NCBI GenBank assembly: GCA_016709315.1 | Contig: JADJMZ010000001.1 | Location: 682,001 to 746,000 of the forward strand | Length of the DNA: 64,000 nucleotides | DNA from: Ignavibacteria bacterium | GTDB lineage: Bacteria > Bacteroidota > Ignavibacteria > Tepidaquicellales > Tepidaquicellaceae | Direction: 5' to 3' | Shown here: positions 9,216 through 18,660 of the stretch, in pieces | How positions within the stretch are numbered: the stretch's first letter is position 1 | How the letters are laid out: every line of letters starts with the position of its first letter | The notes under the pieces: model-generated | What the model saw: only the letters and a program-made list of their open reading frames with translations | Told to the model about the DNA's origin: nothing | The model's database searches: none | Position numbers and translations under genes: made by a program

Positions 9216-9764
9216 ATGACTTACTGCGGTTATATAAATTCGCTTAAAGCAGATGAATATAATGTTCACAGGGAGTATCACGATACTCAGTACGGATTTC
9301 CCATTAACAGCGACAATGAACTTTTCGAAAGATTAATACTTGAAATCAATCAGGCAGGACTTAGCTGGACAACCATTCTTAAAAAACAGGAATCATTCCG
9401 GAAAGCATACAATAATTTTGATATAAAAAAAGTAGCTTCTTACAAAGAAAAAGAATTTAACCGGCTGATGAATGATGCGGGTATTATAAGGAACAGACTT
9501 AAGATTAACGCAGCAATAGAAAATGCGAAATCCATTCTGAAAATTCAGAAGGAATACGGTTCGTTCAAAATATGGCTTGACCAGCATCATCCGAAAAGCA
9601 GGGAAGAATGGACTAAACTTTTTAGAATGACTTTCAGATTTACAGGAGGGGAAATAGTAAATGAGTTCCTCGTAAGTTCGGGATATCTTCCGGATGCTCA
9701 CGAAAAGGAATGTAAAATTTATAAGAAGATTTTAAAACTTAAGCCGAAATGGGCTGAAGCATGA
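9216..9764 (+). CDS. tag: DNA-3-methyladenine glycosylase I
   Basis: Tag removes 3-methyladenine from alkylated DNA in base excision repair. The zinc ligands of the family are all present: Cys4 (MTYCGY), His22 in YHDTQYG, and the C-terminal His/Cys pair in HEKEC. The helix-hairpin core contains QAGLSWTTILKKQESFR and DAGIIRNRLKI, both diagnostic. Length (182 aa) matches the family. It lies close behind the GH19-like gene and could be co-transcribed with it, though a functional link is not obvious. A dispersed intergenic repeat follows. Confidence 0.95.
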   Translation: MTYCGYINSLKADEYNVHREYHDTQYGFPINSDNELFERLILEINQAGLSWTTILKKQESFRKAYNNFDIKKVASYKEKEFNRLMNDAGIIRNRLKINAAIENAKSILKIQKEYGSFKIWLDQHHPKSREEWTKLFRMTFRFTGGEIVNEFLVSSGYLPDAHEKECKIYKKILKLKPKWAEA

Positions 9765-9806
9765 CAAGATATTATACAGGCGTGTAATATGTTGTGATCG
9801 TATGAA

Positions 9807-9890
9807 TTACGCCGGGATCTTTTCTGCATAAAGACCCGACGCACTGCTACCGGAGCGAAGAACATCACGGAAACTCCGCATCCGGCACTT
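9807..9890 (+). repeat. Dispersed intergenic repeat B, copy 1 (two hairpins)
   Basis: This GC-richer block lies between tag and the barrel protein gene. It starts with a hairpin formed by CGCCGGG and CCCGACG and continues with a second one built on CGGAG and CTCCG. The core GAACATCACGGAAACTCCG recurs with one mismatch on the opposite strand at 56471-56560, and the flanking hairpins align as well. The arrangement is that of a structured mobile repeat. No coding potential was seen. Confidence 0.6.
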
Positions 9891-9990
9891 TTAATTAAAC
9901 TTTATATACTTATCAAAAAAAGTAAAATTGATCCTGAAATTTTAAAATCAATATTGTATTAAAAATAACTTCACAAAAATCCTCAAATTA

Positions 9991-10974
9991 TCAAAACGAA
10001 TATCCCAGACCGGTATAAATCCTGAATCTGTTTTCAGGTTGATCACCTATAAGATTTTCGCTTACAGGCAATTGTAATGTCAAATCAAGTGAAAACTCTT
10101 TAAAATATATATCAAGTCCGCCTGTTGCGAATAAAACATTTCCTCCTGAACCTTCTGCAATCTCACCCTTGTATTTATCTTCCTTTGCGGTTTCAAAGTA
10201 AATTCCTGCATGAGGAAGAAAAGCAAAATTACCGGCATCAGCTTCATAAAAAAGTGCCGAAGTAATATTGAACCTGTTTGCGAACCTGTAATCATTCTTA
10301 TTTTCTGTGTTGATAGTATAAACAACGTCACTGCTCCATCCCAGATCGTATTCAAGAAGTTTAGAAATATAAGATCCGGTAAATATAAAATCAAAAGCTC
10401 CTGTACCCGGCTGAAAATGCGGCTCTACAACGCCGTAGGCCAGAGATTTATTATATACACCTGTTGGAAGTTTAATTCCTCCGCCGAGAAATATTCTCTG
10501 CCAGTATTTTGTTTTCCCGTTCATGTCGGTATTATAAATCTGATACTGCGCAAGAAGTTTTGCATCGCCGAATCCGTTAAGCATTTTTCCGTCAATGTTA
10601 TTCCTGGAAAAAGGTATACTGAATAAAACTTTAATCTTCGGGGTAATATAATATCTTCCGAATAGTTCCAGATTGTTGTAATACTCAGTGGACTGCGTAC
10701 CAGTATGATCAGGATGATCAGATTGTATAAGTGACTCAGAGTTATGAGACTCTGTTACAAATTTAAACGTATGAAATCTGAAACCGACAAGATTCAAATG
10801 ATAATTCGGATCAATCCCCATGTAACATCCGCACAGATCACAGCCGATATCTGATATACTTACGATATCGGATAGATTTTTTGGATTTTTAAGAAGTTTA
10901 AGTTCGTCATTATCCTTTGAATGGGCAGATGTTATGAAACTTAAAAAAATAATTATAAATAACAATTTTTTCAT
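9991..10974 (-). CDS. Outer-membrane beta-barrel-like protein with a CDLCGCYMG motif
   Basis: The signal peptide MKKLLFIIIFLSFITSAHS is clear. Shortly after it the mature N-terminus has CDLCGCYMGIDPNYHLN, a cluster of three cysteines in six residues plus nearby His and Met, then a run of alternating hydrophobic strands ending in an aromatic residue (GLGYSF), as outer-membrane barrels do. Similar Bacteroidota proteins are annotated as transporters, and the Cys/Met cluster would suit a soft metal such as copper, but this is inference. The next gene in the same direction (11215-11583) also has a cysteine cluster. It is 327 aa long. Confidence 0.75.
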   Translation of the reverse strand: MKKLLFIIIFLSFITSAHSKDNDELKLLKNPKNLSDIVSISDIGCDLCGCYMGIDPNYHLNLVGFRFHTFKFVTESHNSESLIQSDHPDHTGTQSTEYYNNLELFGRYYITPKIKVLFSIPFSRNNIDGKMLNGFGDAKLLAQYQIYNTDMNGKTKYWQRIFLGGGIKLPTGVYNKSLAYGVVEPHFQPGTGAFDFIFTGSYISKLLEYDLGWSSDVVYTINTENKNDYRFANRFNITSALFYEADAGNFAFLPHAGIYFETAKEDKYKGEIAEGSGGNVLFATGGLDIYFKEFSLDLTLQLPVSENLIGDQPENRFRIYTGLGYSF

Positions 10975-11214
10975 AAAATTTAGCTTTAGATTAATTCTGT
11001 TTATTCAAAATATAACAAAATATATTTTCATATTTTAATAGTCTTAAAATCTATTTTCCGTTTTATAAAAAATAGTCTAAGGATGATAAAAATTGATTTA
11101 AATAAATAAGCTGTTGCTGGATTTATGATATTAGGAAAACAGAATTTTGTAATTGTAATACTTTTAAGACATATCAGTCTTAAAACAATTTAACCCGCAA
11201 TTCTGATATATTGG

Positions 11215-11583
11215 TTATGCCTTTGGCGGATGATAAATTTTGCTTGGATAATTCCGGACAGGTAAAAAATTTTCAGGATTAATAAATTTTCCAACTTCCG
11301 AAGGAACCATAATTTTCATATCTTCCTTCAGTTCGTACTCTGTTATTTTGATTTTTATTTCCAAAGTCTGCTGCTTGCTGTTTTTTTCTTCATCCTGTTC
11401 GCTTATAATTTTATCAAGATAACAATGAGCATTGCAGCACGATTTCTTTTTTTCGCAAAAATTTTCAGTAAGACTTGCGGTATTTATTGAATAAAGAACA
11501 TAGTAAAACACAAGATAGTTAGCATGAATCAGTAAAATTCCTGCTAAAGAAATACAAATAAATGTTTTAAATGCTTTTTTCAA
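11215..11583 (-). CDS. Small membrane-anchored hypothetical protein with Cys cluster
   Basis: A 122-aa protein with one hydrophobic segment at about residues 8-35, then ENFCEKKKSCCNAHCYLDK, a cysteine-rich motif (CxxxxxCCxxxC) just outside the membrane. Short Bacteroidota proteins with the layout one helix, then Cys-x5-Cys, then CxLxK, are common and of unknown function, often near copper or metal handling genes. The C-terminus is proline-rich. It lies 240 bases upstream of the barrel gene with its own cysteine motif and in the same direction; a joint role in metal handling is a guess from the shared motif type. Confidence 0.65.
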   Translation of the reverse strand: MKKAFKTFICISLAGILLIHANYLVFYYVLYSINTASLTENFCEKKKSCCNAHCYLDKIISEQDEEKNSKQQTLEIKIKITEYELKEDMKIMVPSEVGKFINPENFLPVRNYPSKIYHPPKA

Positions 11584-11664
11584 AATCTTATTCTGTTATT
11601 TCAGGTCAAACTAATATTTCTAAAATTGTAAAACAATAAAATTTATAAAATGGTGTAATATTTA

Positions 11665-12129
11665 TTATTCTTTAGGAGGATGTATAATTTCAAGATCTAT
11701 AAGTTCCTGTTCTTCTCTGCTTACAGAGCCGTATCCCCATATCCCGCCTGATGCTTTTGCAACCTGCGTTGAAAGACTCAGAATACTTTTATAAAACTCC
11801 ATAGCGAACTTTTTATCCAGCTTCGGCAATATTTCATTTATTTTCGCGAGTCTTGAGTTAATCTTTTCTGTTCTGTCATGAACATCATGAGGAATCATTA
11901 CTATGTATTCTTTTAGAGATTCATCAAAAGTCTTATCCACTTCCTTATAATAATTCTGCAGAATGGAATCTTTATCTTCCGCTCTGAAGTGTGCAATTTT
12001 TGCTCCCCAGTCAATTTCTTTTTCTTCTATGTTTCCTTCAGCTCCGGCTATAAGAAGAGTTATGAGAGCAGGCGCACTTAGCATTATATGGATTTCATGA
12101 TCGTTAAGATTTTTAAATTCTGGTATCAT
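11665..12129 (-). CDS. Hypothetical conserved protein (TerB-like helical)
   Basis: The start chosen is the ATG at 12127-12129, giving MIPEFKNLNDHEIHIMLSAP; an ATG 45 bases upstream (12174) adds a polar stretch that looks like untranslated leader. The protein of about 154 aa is helical, with ALITLLIAGAEGNIEEKEIDWG, which resembles the acidic EF-hand-like turn of TerB/DUF533-type proteins. No signal peptide. It ends with EEQELIDLEIIHPPKE. Function unknown. It is 80 bases upstream of the Cys-cluster protein gene on the same strand. Confidence 0.7.
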   Translation of the reverse strand: MIPEFKNLNDHEIHIMLSAPALITLLIAGAEGNIEEKEIDWGAKIAHFRAEDKDSILQNYYKEVDKTFDESLKEYIVMIPHDVHDRTEKINSRLAKINEILPKLDKKFAMEFYKSILSLSTQVAKASGGIWGYGSVSREEQELIDLEIIHPPKE

Positions 12130-12330
12130 GTTTGATTTTTTAGTTTTATTTTCTGTGTTGGATATAAAAAACAAAATTTACATTTAAGTATAAAGGAAAA
12201 ATTTAAATCCTTGTTATTAAGCTTTAATAATTTTTCCTGTTTTGCATTATATTCTGTATTTCAATAAATACCTTTAATTATAATATTGTTTAAAAAAGAA
12301 TTAAATCAACAGTAAAAAACCAAAATTTTT

Positions 12331-13326
12331 ATGCTAAGATTAATTGAAAACAATAATATTACTGATCCTTTTGTTAATCTATCCCTTGAAGAATATTGTG
12401 TAAGAAAACTTGATATGAAAGATGATTATCTTCTCTTTTATATTAATGAACCTTCTATTATAATAGGAAAGCATCAGAATACAATCGAAGAAATAAATAC
12501 AAAATATGTAAATGAAAATAATATTAATGTTGTAAGAAGAATTTCAGGCGGGGGAACTGTTTATCATGATAAAGGAAATCTTAATTTCAGTTTCATGACA
12601 AAACACTCACAGAAAAGTATTCATAATTTCAAATTGTTTACAGACCCGGTAATTAAGGTTTTAAATCAACTGGGTGTGAATGCAAAGTTAAACGGCAGAA
12701 ACGATATTACTGTTGAAGAAAGAAAAATTTCCGGAAATGCACAGTTTACCGATACTAAATCTATGTTCAGTCACGGTACGCTTCTTTTCAATTCTGATAT
12801 TGAAAGCGTTGTAAATGCGCTGAATGTAAAAGCAGAAAAGATAGAGAGCAAAGGAATAAAATCGGTTAGAAGCAGGGTTGCTAATATTAAGGAGTTTTTA
12901 CAACAGGATATTTCAACGGAAGAATTCAGGGAAATACTGAAGAAAAATATATTCAACAGCGCAGTATCAATACCTGTTTACAAATTATCCGATGAAGAGT
13001 GGAAAAAAGTATATGAACTTTCAGAATCAAAATACAGAACATGGGAATGGAATTACGGACGATCTCCTGAATTTAATATCCAAAAAGTAAGAAGATTTGC
13101 ATTCGGACAAATAGACGTAAGGATGTTTGTAAAAGACGGAATAATTGAGCAGATGAAAATATATGGAGATTTTCTTGGTATATCTGAGTTATCTGAACTG
13201 GAAAATTTAATTAATGGAAATAAATACAGTGAAGTGTGTTTATCAAAAACTCTGAAAGATACCGACTTAAAAAAATATTTCGGAGAAATAAATATACCTG
13301 AATTTATCTCTTTTTTATTTGAATAA
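12331..13326 (+). CDS. lplA: Lipoate-protein ligase A
   Basis: LplA activates free lipoate with ATP and attaches it to a lysine of 2-oxoacid dehydrogenase E2 or GcvH. The lipoyl-adenylate loop RRISGGGTVYHD (residues 69-80), the GRNDI motif and the catalytic-type lysine in RKISGNAQ (near 133) are all visible. The C-terminal 90 residues match the small accessory domain, so this is the complete bacterial form (331 aa). No lipA, lipB or dehydrogenase gene is nearby. A hairpin terminator follows at 13445. Confidence 0.94.
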   Translation: MLRLIENNNITDPFVNLSLEEYCVRKLDMKDDYLLFYINEPSIIIGKHQNTIEEINTKYVNENNINVVRRISGGGTVYHDKGNLNFSFMTKHSQKSIHNFKLFTDPVIKVLNQLGVNAKLNGRNDITVEERKISGNAQFTDTKSMFSHGTLLFNSDIESVVNALNVKAEKIESKGIKSVRSRVANIKEFLQQDISTEEFREILKKNIFNSAVSIPVYKLSDEEWKKVYELSESKYRTWEWNYGRSPEFNIQKVRRFAFGQIDVRMFVKDGIIEQMKIYGDFLGISELSELENLINGNKYSEVCLSKTLKDTDLKKYFGEINIPEFISFLFE

Positions 13327-13444
13327 ATTTTATTTATTTGGTATACAATTTTTCGGGAACTTATTAGTACCATGAAAAGTTGTACATATCGACTTGACAC
13401 AGTTCAAGTTATTGTTCTTTCATATTTTGTTCTTCCTTTAATTT

Positions 13445-13507
13445 AATCTTCACACAGTCTTTTTTGTAATTTATTATGATTAAGAATTTGTGTGAAGATT
13501 TTTTTTT
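13445..13507 (+). terminator. Rho-independent terminator after lplA
   Basis: A perfect 12-bp stem pairs AATCTTCACACA (13445-13456) with TGTGTGAAGATT (13489-13500) over a 32-base loop and is followed by seven T. The T run touches the recN stop codon on the other strand. The orientation of the T tract serves the plus-strand lplA transcript. Confidence 0.8.
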
Positions 13508-15221
13508 AATGTTTTGCTATTAATTCCAAAGCGCTTTGTATTGATGCATTTGTTACTTTTTCACCGCTGATAAGTTTTGCCACTTCTTCTACCTTTTCCT
13601 TTTCACTTAAACTCTTTATTTCAGCAAAATTATATCCGTTTAATTCATTTTTACTTACTCTGAAGTGTCTTTCACTCATTGCAGCAATCTGAGGAAGGTG
13701 TGTAATACAGATTATCTGATGTGATTTTGATAATAAATTAAGAATTTTCCCGACTTTCTGTGCAATTCTTCCGCTTATTCCGGCATCTATTTCATCAAAA
13801 ACAAGTATGGGAATTTCATCTTTTTCAGATATCACATTCTTAATTGCAAGCATTATTCTCGAAATTTCTCCCCCTGAAGCAGATTTTCTCAAAGGTGAAA
13901 AATCAGTACCTTTATTTATCTTAATTAAAAATTCTATATCATTTAAACCCTTTTCATTAATTTTTATAAATTCTTTCCCGCTTTTAAAAGATAACAAATC
14001 ATCTTCCTTTCCCGGAATATTTCTGAATTCAGTTTTAAATTCCGCTGATTCCAGTCCTACTTCCTTAAAAAGTAAATTAATTCCTTTTTCAAGTTCTTTT
14101 GATCTCTTAATTCTTATTAATGATAAATTTTTCGCTAGTTTATAGACCTCTTCTCTTTTTAAACTTATTTTGTTTAAAAGCTTATCTGTTTCAAAATCAA
14201 AATTTTCAGCTAATTTTAACTCCTCTGATAACTTTTCAGATCTTCTTATCAGTTCATCAACTGTCATACCATATTTTCTTTTCAAATGATTTATTGAACT
14301 TAGTCTTTCTCTTATCTGATCTGTTCTGTCACTGCTGAAATTTAGCTCTGTCCTGTAGTTTATTAATGATTCCGAACTCTCTTTTATAAGTATGTATGAA
14401 CTTTCAAGATCTTCAATAATTTTTTCAATGTTTTTATCAAAATGCACTATTTTTTTCAATTCCTTAATTGCCAGACTTACCGTTGAAAGAGCATTTGATT
14501 CATTTTCAAACAACAAATTAACTGAATTTTCTAATGAAGTTGAAATATCCTCTACATTTTCAAGTTTATTCAGATCAGTTTCAAGATTAGTATCTTCTTC
14601 ATAACTTAAATTCAGATTATTTATTTCCTTTAACTCAAAATCAAGAAAAGTTTTCTTTGAAATGATATCATTTTTTTTTTGAGATAACTCCTGAAAATTT
14701 TGGATTAATGATTTTAGTTCATTCAGTATTGATAAATATCCGGAAAGCAAATCTTTATTAGCGGCAAAACTGTCCAGAATTCCTAAATGCGTTTCTTTAT
14801 TAAGCAACGACTGATGTTCATTCTGAGAATGTATATCAACAATACTATTCCCTAGTTTTTTCATATCAGAAATATTTACAGGATTATCATTTATAAAATT
14901 TCTGCTCACTCCCTTTTTCAGTAGTTCTCTTCTTATTATAATTACTCCGTTACTGAAATCATCTTCAGGAAGAATTTCCTGAACAACAGAAACAATATTT
15001 TTATTAAAACTAAAATCAAAGTGTCCTTCAATAATTAGTTTATCCTGATCTTTCTTAATTATTGAATAGTCCGCTCTTTCACCAAGAAGCATTGAAAGGG
15101 CATCAAGTATAATTGATTTTCCGGCGCCTGTTTCCCCTGTAAGTATATTGAGACCTCTGGAAAAATCTATCTCAGCTTCTTTTATAATCAGATAATTTTT
15201 AATAAAAAGCTTCTCTATCAT
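13506..15221 (-). CDS. recN: DNA repair protein RecN (SMC-like ATPase)
   Basis: RecN is an SMC-family ATPase recruited to double-strand breaks. From the ATG at 15219-15221 the protein is 571 aa and begins MIEKLFIKNYLIIKEA with Walker A GETGAGKS at residues 29-36, as in the family. An upstream ATG at 15338 would add 39 hydrophobic residues that do not belong. The middle (about 150-370) is coiled coil; the C-terminal half has the signature ASGGEISRIMLAIK and Walker B VFDEIDAGISG. It is followed by the lplA terminator on the other strand and preceded by dnaA, separated by a gap of about 260 bases in which I see no gene. Confidence 0.95.
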   Translation of the reverse strand: MIEKLFIKNYLIIKEAEIDFSRGLNILTGETGAGKSIILDALSMLLGERADYSIIKKDQDKLIIEGHFDFSFNKNIVSVVQEILPEDDFSNGVIIIRRELLKKGVSRNFINDNPVNISDMKKLGNSIVDIHSQNEHQSLLNKETHLGILDSFAANKDLLSGYLSILNELKSLIQNFQELSQKKNDIISKKTFLDFELKEINNLNLSYEEDTNLETDLNKLENVEDISTSLENSVNLLFENESNALSTVSLAIKELKKIVHFDKNIEKIIEDLESSYILIKESSESLINYRTELNFSSDRTDQIRERLSSINHLKRKYGMTVDELIRRSEKLSEELKLAENFDFETDKLLNKISLKREEVYKLAKNLSLIRIKRSKELEKGINLLFKEVGLESAEFKTEFRNIPGKEDDLLSFKSGKEFIKINEKGLNDIEFLIKINKGTDFSPLRKSASGGEISRIMLAIKNVISEKDEIPILVFDEIDAGISGRIAQKVGKILNLLSKSHQIICITHLPQIAAMSERHFRVSKNELNGYNFAEIKSLSEKEKVEEVAKLISGEKVTNASIQSALELIAKH

Positions 15222-15481
15222 TATTATTAATTTATATAAAAAATTAGTAGCAGTAGTAGTGTTGTTAGTTATGTCAGTAAGCAGGAATATTAATACAGCG
15301 CTGACAAAACAGTCTTGATAACATGTTAACAAAAACAACTTAATTAAAAAATACTAACATTTAAAGACAAGTGATTTTGAATAATTATAAATAAATGTTA
15401 GTAAAGGTAAGTTATTAAGAAATTACTGATAAGTTTCTTACAGACTTTAAAAGGGCGGATTTTTCCTGTCTGTGAATTATA

Positions 15482-17059
15482 TTAAAGATTTTTCAGGATT
15501 TCTTTTATCTCGGATATCTGATTAAAAACATTATTGTCTTTTTTTGACAGAGCGGTAATTGTATTATAAGAGTATAGTACAGTGGCATGATCTTTTCCTC
15601 CGAAATTAAGCCCTATTGATTCAAGGGTTAGTGTTGTGAGATCTTTAGCAAGGAACATCGCTATCTGTCTTGCCTGCGCAATCTCTTTTGTTCTTTTTCT
15701 GGAGAGTATCTGGTTTTCGGAAATTTTGTAGTAACCGGCAACAGTGTATATTATATTTTCGATTGAAATATTCTTAGCTCTTCTTACATTTCCAATAACT
15801 CTTCCTATTACATTTTCTGCGATCTCAAGATTAATTTCACCTTTATATCTTAAAACACTATCTGCTATAATTCCTACAATGCATCCTTCAATCGTTCTTA
15901 TGCTGTCTTTTATATTTGTAGCTATGAAGTGAACTACTTCTTCCGGAACATCAATATTGGATTCATCAAATTTGTTCTGAATTATAGCGACCCTCATTTC
16001 CCAGTTAGGCGGCTGTATATCAGTAGTAATTCCCCATTGAAATCTTGAGATAAGTCTTTCCTCAATTCCTTTTATCTGACTAACAGGTTTATCACTTGAA
16101 AAAATTATATGTTTTTTCTGATTATATAATGTATTGAAAATCTGATACATAAAATCCTGCGTTTTTTCCTTTCCGCTTAAATACTGAATATCGTCTAAAA
16201 TAAGAACATCAAGTGATTTATAGAAAGAGTCGAGCTTTTTAGTTCCGTATTTATTTGAGGAAAAATCAATTCTGCTCTGAGCTATATTATTTGTAAACTG
16301 TGTAGTAAAATCAGGAGCAGTAGTATAATAAACTTTTTTCCCGGGAAATTTTTTCAGAATTTCATTACCTATTGCCTGAATGAGATGAGTTTTGCCGAGT
16401 CCGACTCCTCCATAGATAAAGAAAGGATTATAGGTCTTGCCCGGATTATTGGTTATTGCATACGCGGCGGCAATTGCAAGCTCATTACTATCGCCTTTTA
16501 CAAAATTATCAAAGACATGCTTCTGATTAAGATTGCAGTTAAACTCCTCTTCCCCTGAATCATCTTTTATTGCAGCAGCGCCTGTATAATTGTTTCCAAA
16601 TAAAAAATTATCCCGGATATTATTATCAGGATAATTTTTTTTATTTACAGCGGGATCAGTTTTTTCATCTTGTTTTTCATCCAGGGAAATTTCTTCATTA
16701 ATATCAATTGAATCAAACAATCCCATCTGAGAAATTTCATAATTGAGTTTTCCCTCAGGTCCGAGAAGTGTTTCAACTATTTTCGAAATCGAAGAATTAT
16801 AACGGCTTTCAATAAGACTGTAATAATCTTCACTCGGTACTTTTATGGTCAGTACATTATTCTCCAGGCTCTTCGGAGTAATTACAGAGAACCATGTATT
16901 TATTTCGTTTGGCTTTAATGTATCAGAGAGGAGCTCAATAAATTTTTGCCAGAGAGTTTGAGCTTTTATTTCTGTTTCCTGTTTATTGTTTAGAGTTTCA
17001 GTATTATGTGAATGCGGGTCTACATTTTTATCTAAAACTATCGTATAGTTTTTTGGCAC
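15482..17059 (-). CDS. dnaA: Chromosomal replication initiator protein DnaA
   Basis: DnaA binds origin boxes and opens the origin. All four domains are visible: domain I with LWQKFIELLSDTLKPNEINTW (about residues 35-55, slightly abridged here), a variable acidic domain II (about 110-190), the AAA+ domain III with Walker A GGVGLGKTH (about 217-225) and Walker B LILDDIQYL (about 282), and the DNA-binding domain IV with the signature FGGKDHATVLYSY near the C-terminus. The start is a GTG (CAC on the plus strand at 17057-17059); no in-frame ATG lies before domain I. The 420-base gap upstream carries repeated DnaA-box-like 9-mers and may be the origin. Confidence 0.96.
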   Translation of the reverse strand: MPKNYTIVLDKNVDPHSHNTETLNNKQETEIKAQTLWQKFIELLSDTLKPNEINTWFSVITPKSLENNVLTIKVPSEDYYSLIESRYNSSISKIVETLLGPEGKLNYEISQMGLFDSIDINEEISLDEKQDEKTDPAVNKKNYPDNNIRDNFLFGNNYTGAAAIKDDSGEEEFNCNLNQKHVFDNFVKGDSNELAIAAAYAITNNPGKTYNPFFIYGGVGLGKTHLIQAIGNEILKKFPGKKVYYTTAPDFTTQFTNNIAQSRIDFSSNKYGTKKLDSFYKSLDVLILDDIQYLSGKEKTQDFMYQIFNTLYNQKKHIIFSSDKPVSQIKGIEERLISRFQWGITTDIQPPNWEMRVAIIQNKFDESNIDVPEEVVHFIATNIKDSIRTIEGCIVGIIADSVLRYKGEINLEIAENVIGRVIGNVRRAKNISIENIIYTVAGYYKISENQILSRKRTKEIAQARQIAMFLAKDLTTLTLESIGLNFGGKDHATVLYSYNTITALSKKDNNVFNQISEIKEILKNL

Positions 17060-17479
17060 GCTAAGAGTTTTAAAAAATTATTAACAAATGAAAGTGAGTT
17101 AATATTTTACTTTATATTCATCCTTAAAAAAACAAAAAATATATTTAGAAATTAAGATTTTTCTTACAATTCCCGGACATATTAAGCGCTATGTTTTATT
17201 GGTGGTTACAGAGCCCTTGATTAGTTATTAACAAACACTGTTAATAATTATGATTCCGTAATAACAATAAGAGAACAGAGGTAAATCGAATTAAAAGTTA
17301 TTAACAAGTACTTAACAGAAAAATACTTAAAAATTTTACTTAATAATATTACTTATAATGTTTCATATAGTCAAGTTTGATTTTAAATATTTTTGTAAAA
17401 ATCCGTTATGCATATTAAAATAAATCAAAAAGATAAATTAATAAATTCTTTTTGGTAAAAAGATTTTTTAATTTTAAAA
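17060..17479. other. Candidate replication origin (oriC) upstream of dnaA
   Basis: The gene-free, very AT-rich gap between dnaA (minus) and alr (plus) holds four exact copies of TTATTAACA: plus strand at 17078-17086, 17225-17233 and 17298-17306, minus strand at 17239-17247. This 9-mer differs by one base from the general DnaA box TTATNCACA. The two in the middle face each other 5 bases apart. Long A/T stretches at 17100-17165 and 17320-17470 could be unwinding elements. Origins next to dnaA are common in bacteria. One further copy of the 9-mer occurs elsewhere in the window (49443), so the word is not unique, but the cluster is striking. Confidence 0.6.
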
Positions 17480-18643
17480 ATGAATTTTAATTCAGGCGGA
17501 AAAAGAGTAAATGACACATTTGCGGAAATAAATTTAAGCGAATTAAAAAGAAACTTTAACATTATAAAAAAGCTCGCCGGCAAAAGAAATAAAAACGGCG
17601 TTAAAATCTGTTCGATTGTTAAAGCAAATGCTTATGGTCATGGAATGAATGAAACGGGAAAAGCGCTTGCCGGATACGGAACCGAATATCTTGCCACAGC
17701 AGATTATTCCGAATCTATAATTCTCCGCAATTATTTAAAAAAATTTTCAGTGAACATTCCTGTTCTTTGTCTGGGTATTCTGACAGAAAACAAAAAGTAT
17801 TTTGAAGACATAGCCGGAGGAGATATTGATGTTACGATCACAGATTATAAAATCGCATTTTATCTGAATAATTTTGCAAAAAGCAGGAATAAAAAAATTA
17901 ACATTCAGATACAGATGGATTCGGGAATTAACAGAATCGGATTTGATTTTAAGGATGGATATGAAGCGATAAAAAAGTTATCCGGTCTTGAAAATTTAAA
18001 AATAAAAGGTATATATTCCCACTATGCAACAAGCGAAATACCGCGTAATTCCTATGCTTTAAGACAATTGAATGATTTTAAAAATTTTGTAAAAGAGGTA
18101 GAGCATAATCTTACAAAAATAGAATTGAAGCATATAAGTAATTCAGGCGGAATATTAAACTACAACGATCCTTTTTTCAATATGGCGAGACCGGGCATTT
18201 CTCTTTACGGATATTATCCCGACAGAAAAAAAGCCGTCAAAGATATAGGAATAAATCCGGTAATGACGCTTAAGTCAAAAGTCAGTTTTATCAAAGACCT
18301 GGATAAAAATCAGAGCATTTCTTACGGAAGAAAATATTTCACAAAGAAAAAAACTAAAATCGCCTCGATTCCCATCGGTTACGGAGACGGATATCCGAGA
18401 CAGTTAACCAATAAATCAAAAGTGCTTATTAACGGGAAATATTACAAAACCGTCGGAACAGTTTGTATGGACTGGATCATGGCTGATATAGGAACCAACT
18501 CAGGCGTAAATGTAAATGATGAAGTTATTTTGTTCGGCAAAAATTATCCGGCTGACAAGCTGTCTGATATAACAGGAACGATCCCCTATGAGATTACATG
18601 TAATATTTCATCAAGAGTTCAGAGAATTTATGTAAACCGGTAA
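17480..18643 (+). CDS. alr: Alanine racemase
   Basis: A PLP enzyme interconverting L- and D-alanine for peptidoglycan. The PLP lysine is K48 in SIVKANAYGHG, and the second catalytic base, a Tyr, is expected in ISYGRKYF in the C-terminal domain. Other typical blocks are QMDSGINRIGF, ISNSGGIL and IPIGYGDGYPR. At 387 aa it is full length, with TIM-barrel and beta-domain in the usual order. It is divergent from dnaA and followed 17 bases later by an acidic hypothetical gene with which it is probably co-transcribed. Confidence 0.95.
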   Translation: MNFNSGGKRVNDTFAEINLSELKRNFNIIKKLAGKRNKNGVKICSIVKANAYGHGMNETGKALAGYGTEYLATADYSESIILRNYLKKFSVNIPVLCLGILTENKKYFEDIAGGDIDVTITDYKIAFYLNNFAKSRNKKINIQIQMDSGINRIGFDFKDGYEAIKKLSGLENLKIKGIYSHYATSEIPRNSYALRQLNDFKNFVKEVEHNLTKIELKHISNSGGILNYNDPFFNMARPGISLYGYYPDRKKAVKDIGINPVMTLKSKVSFIKDLDKNQSISYGRKYFTKKKTKIASIPIGYGDGYPRQLTNKSKVLINGKYYKTVGTVCMDWIMADIGTNSGVNVNDEVILFGKNYPADKLSDITGTIPYEITCNISSRVQRIYVNR

Positions 18644-18660
18644 AGAAAATTATCAGCACG

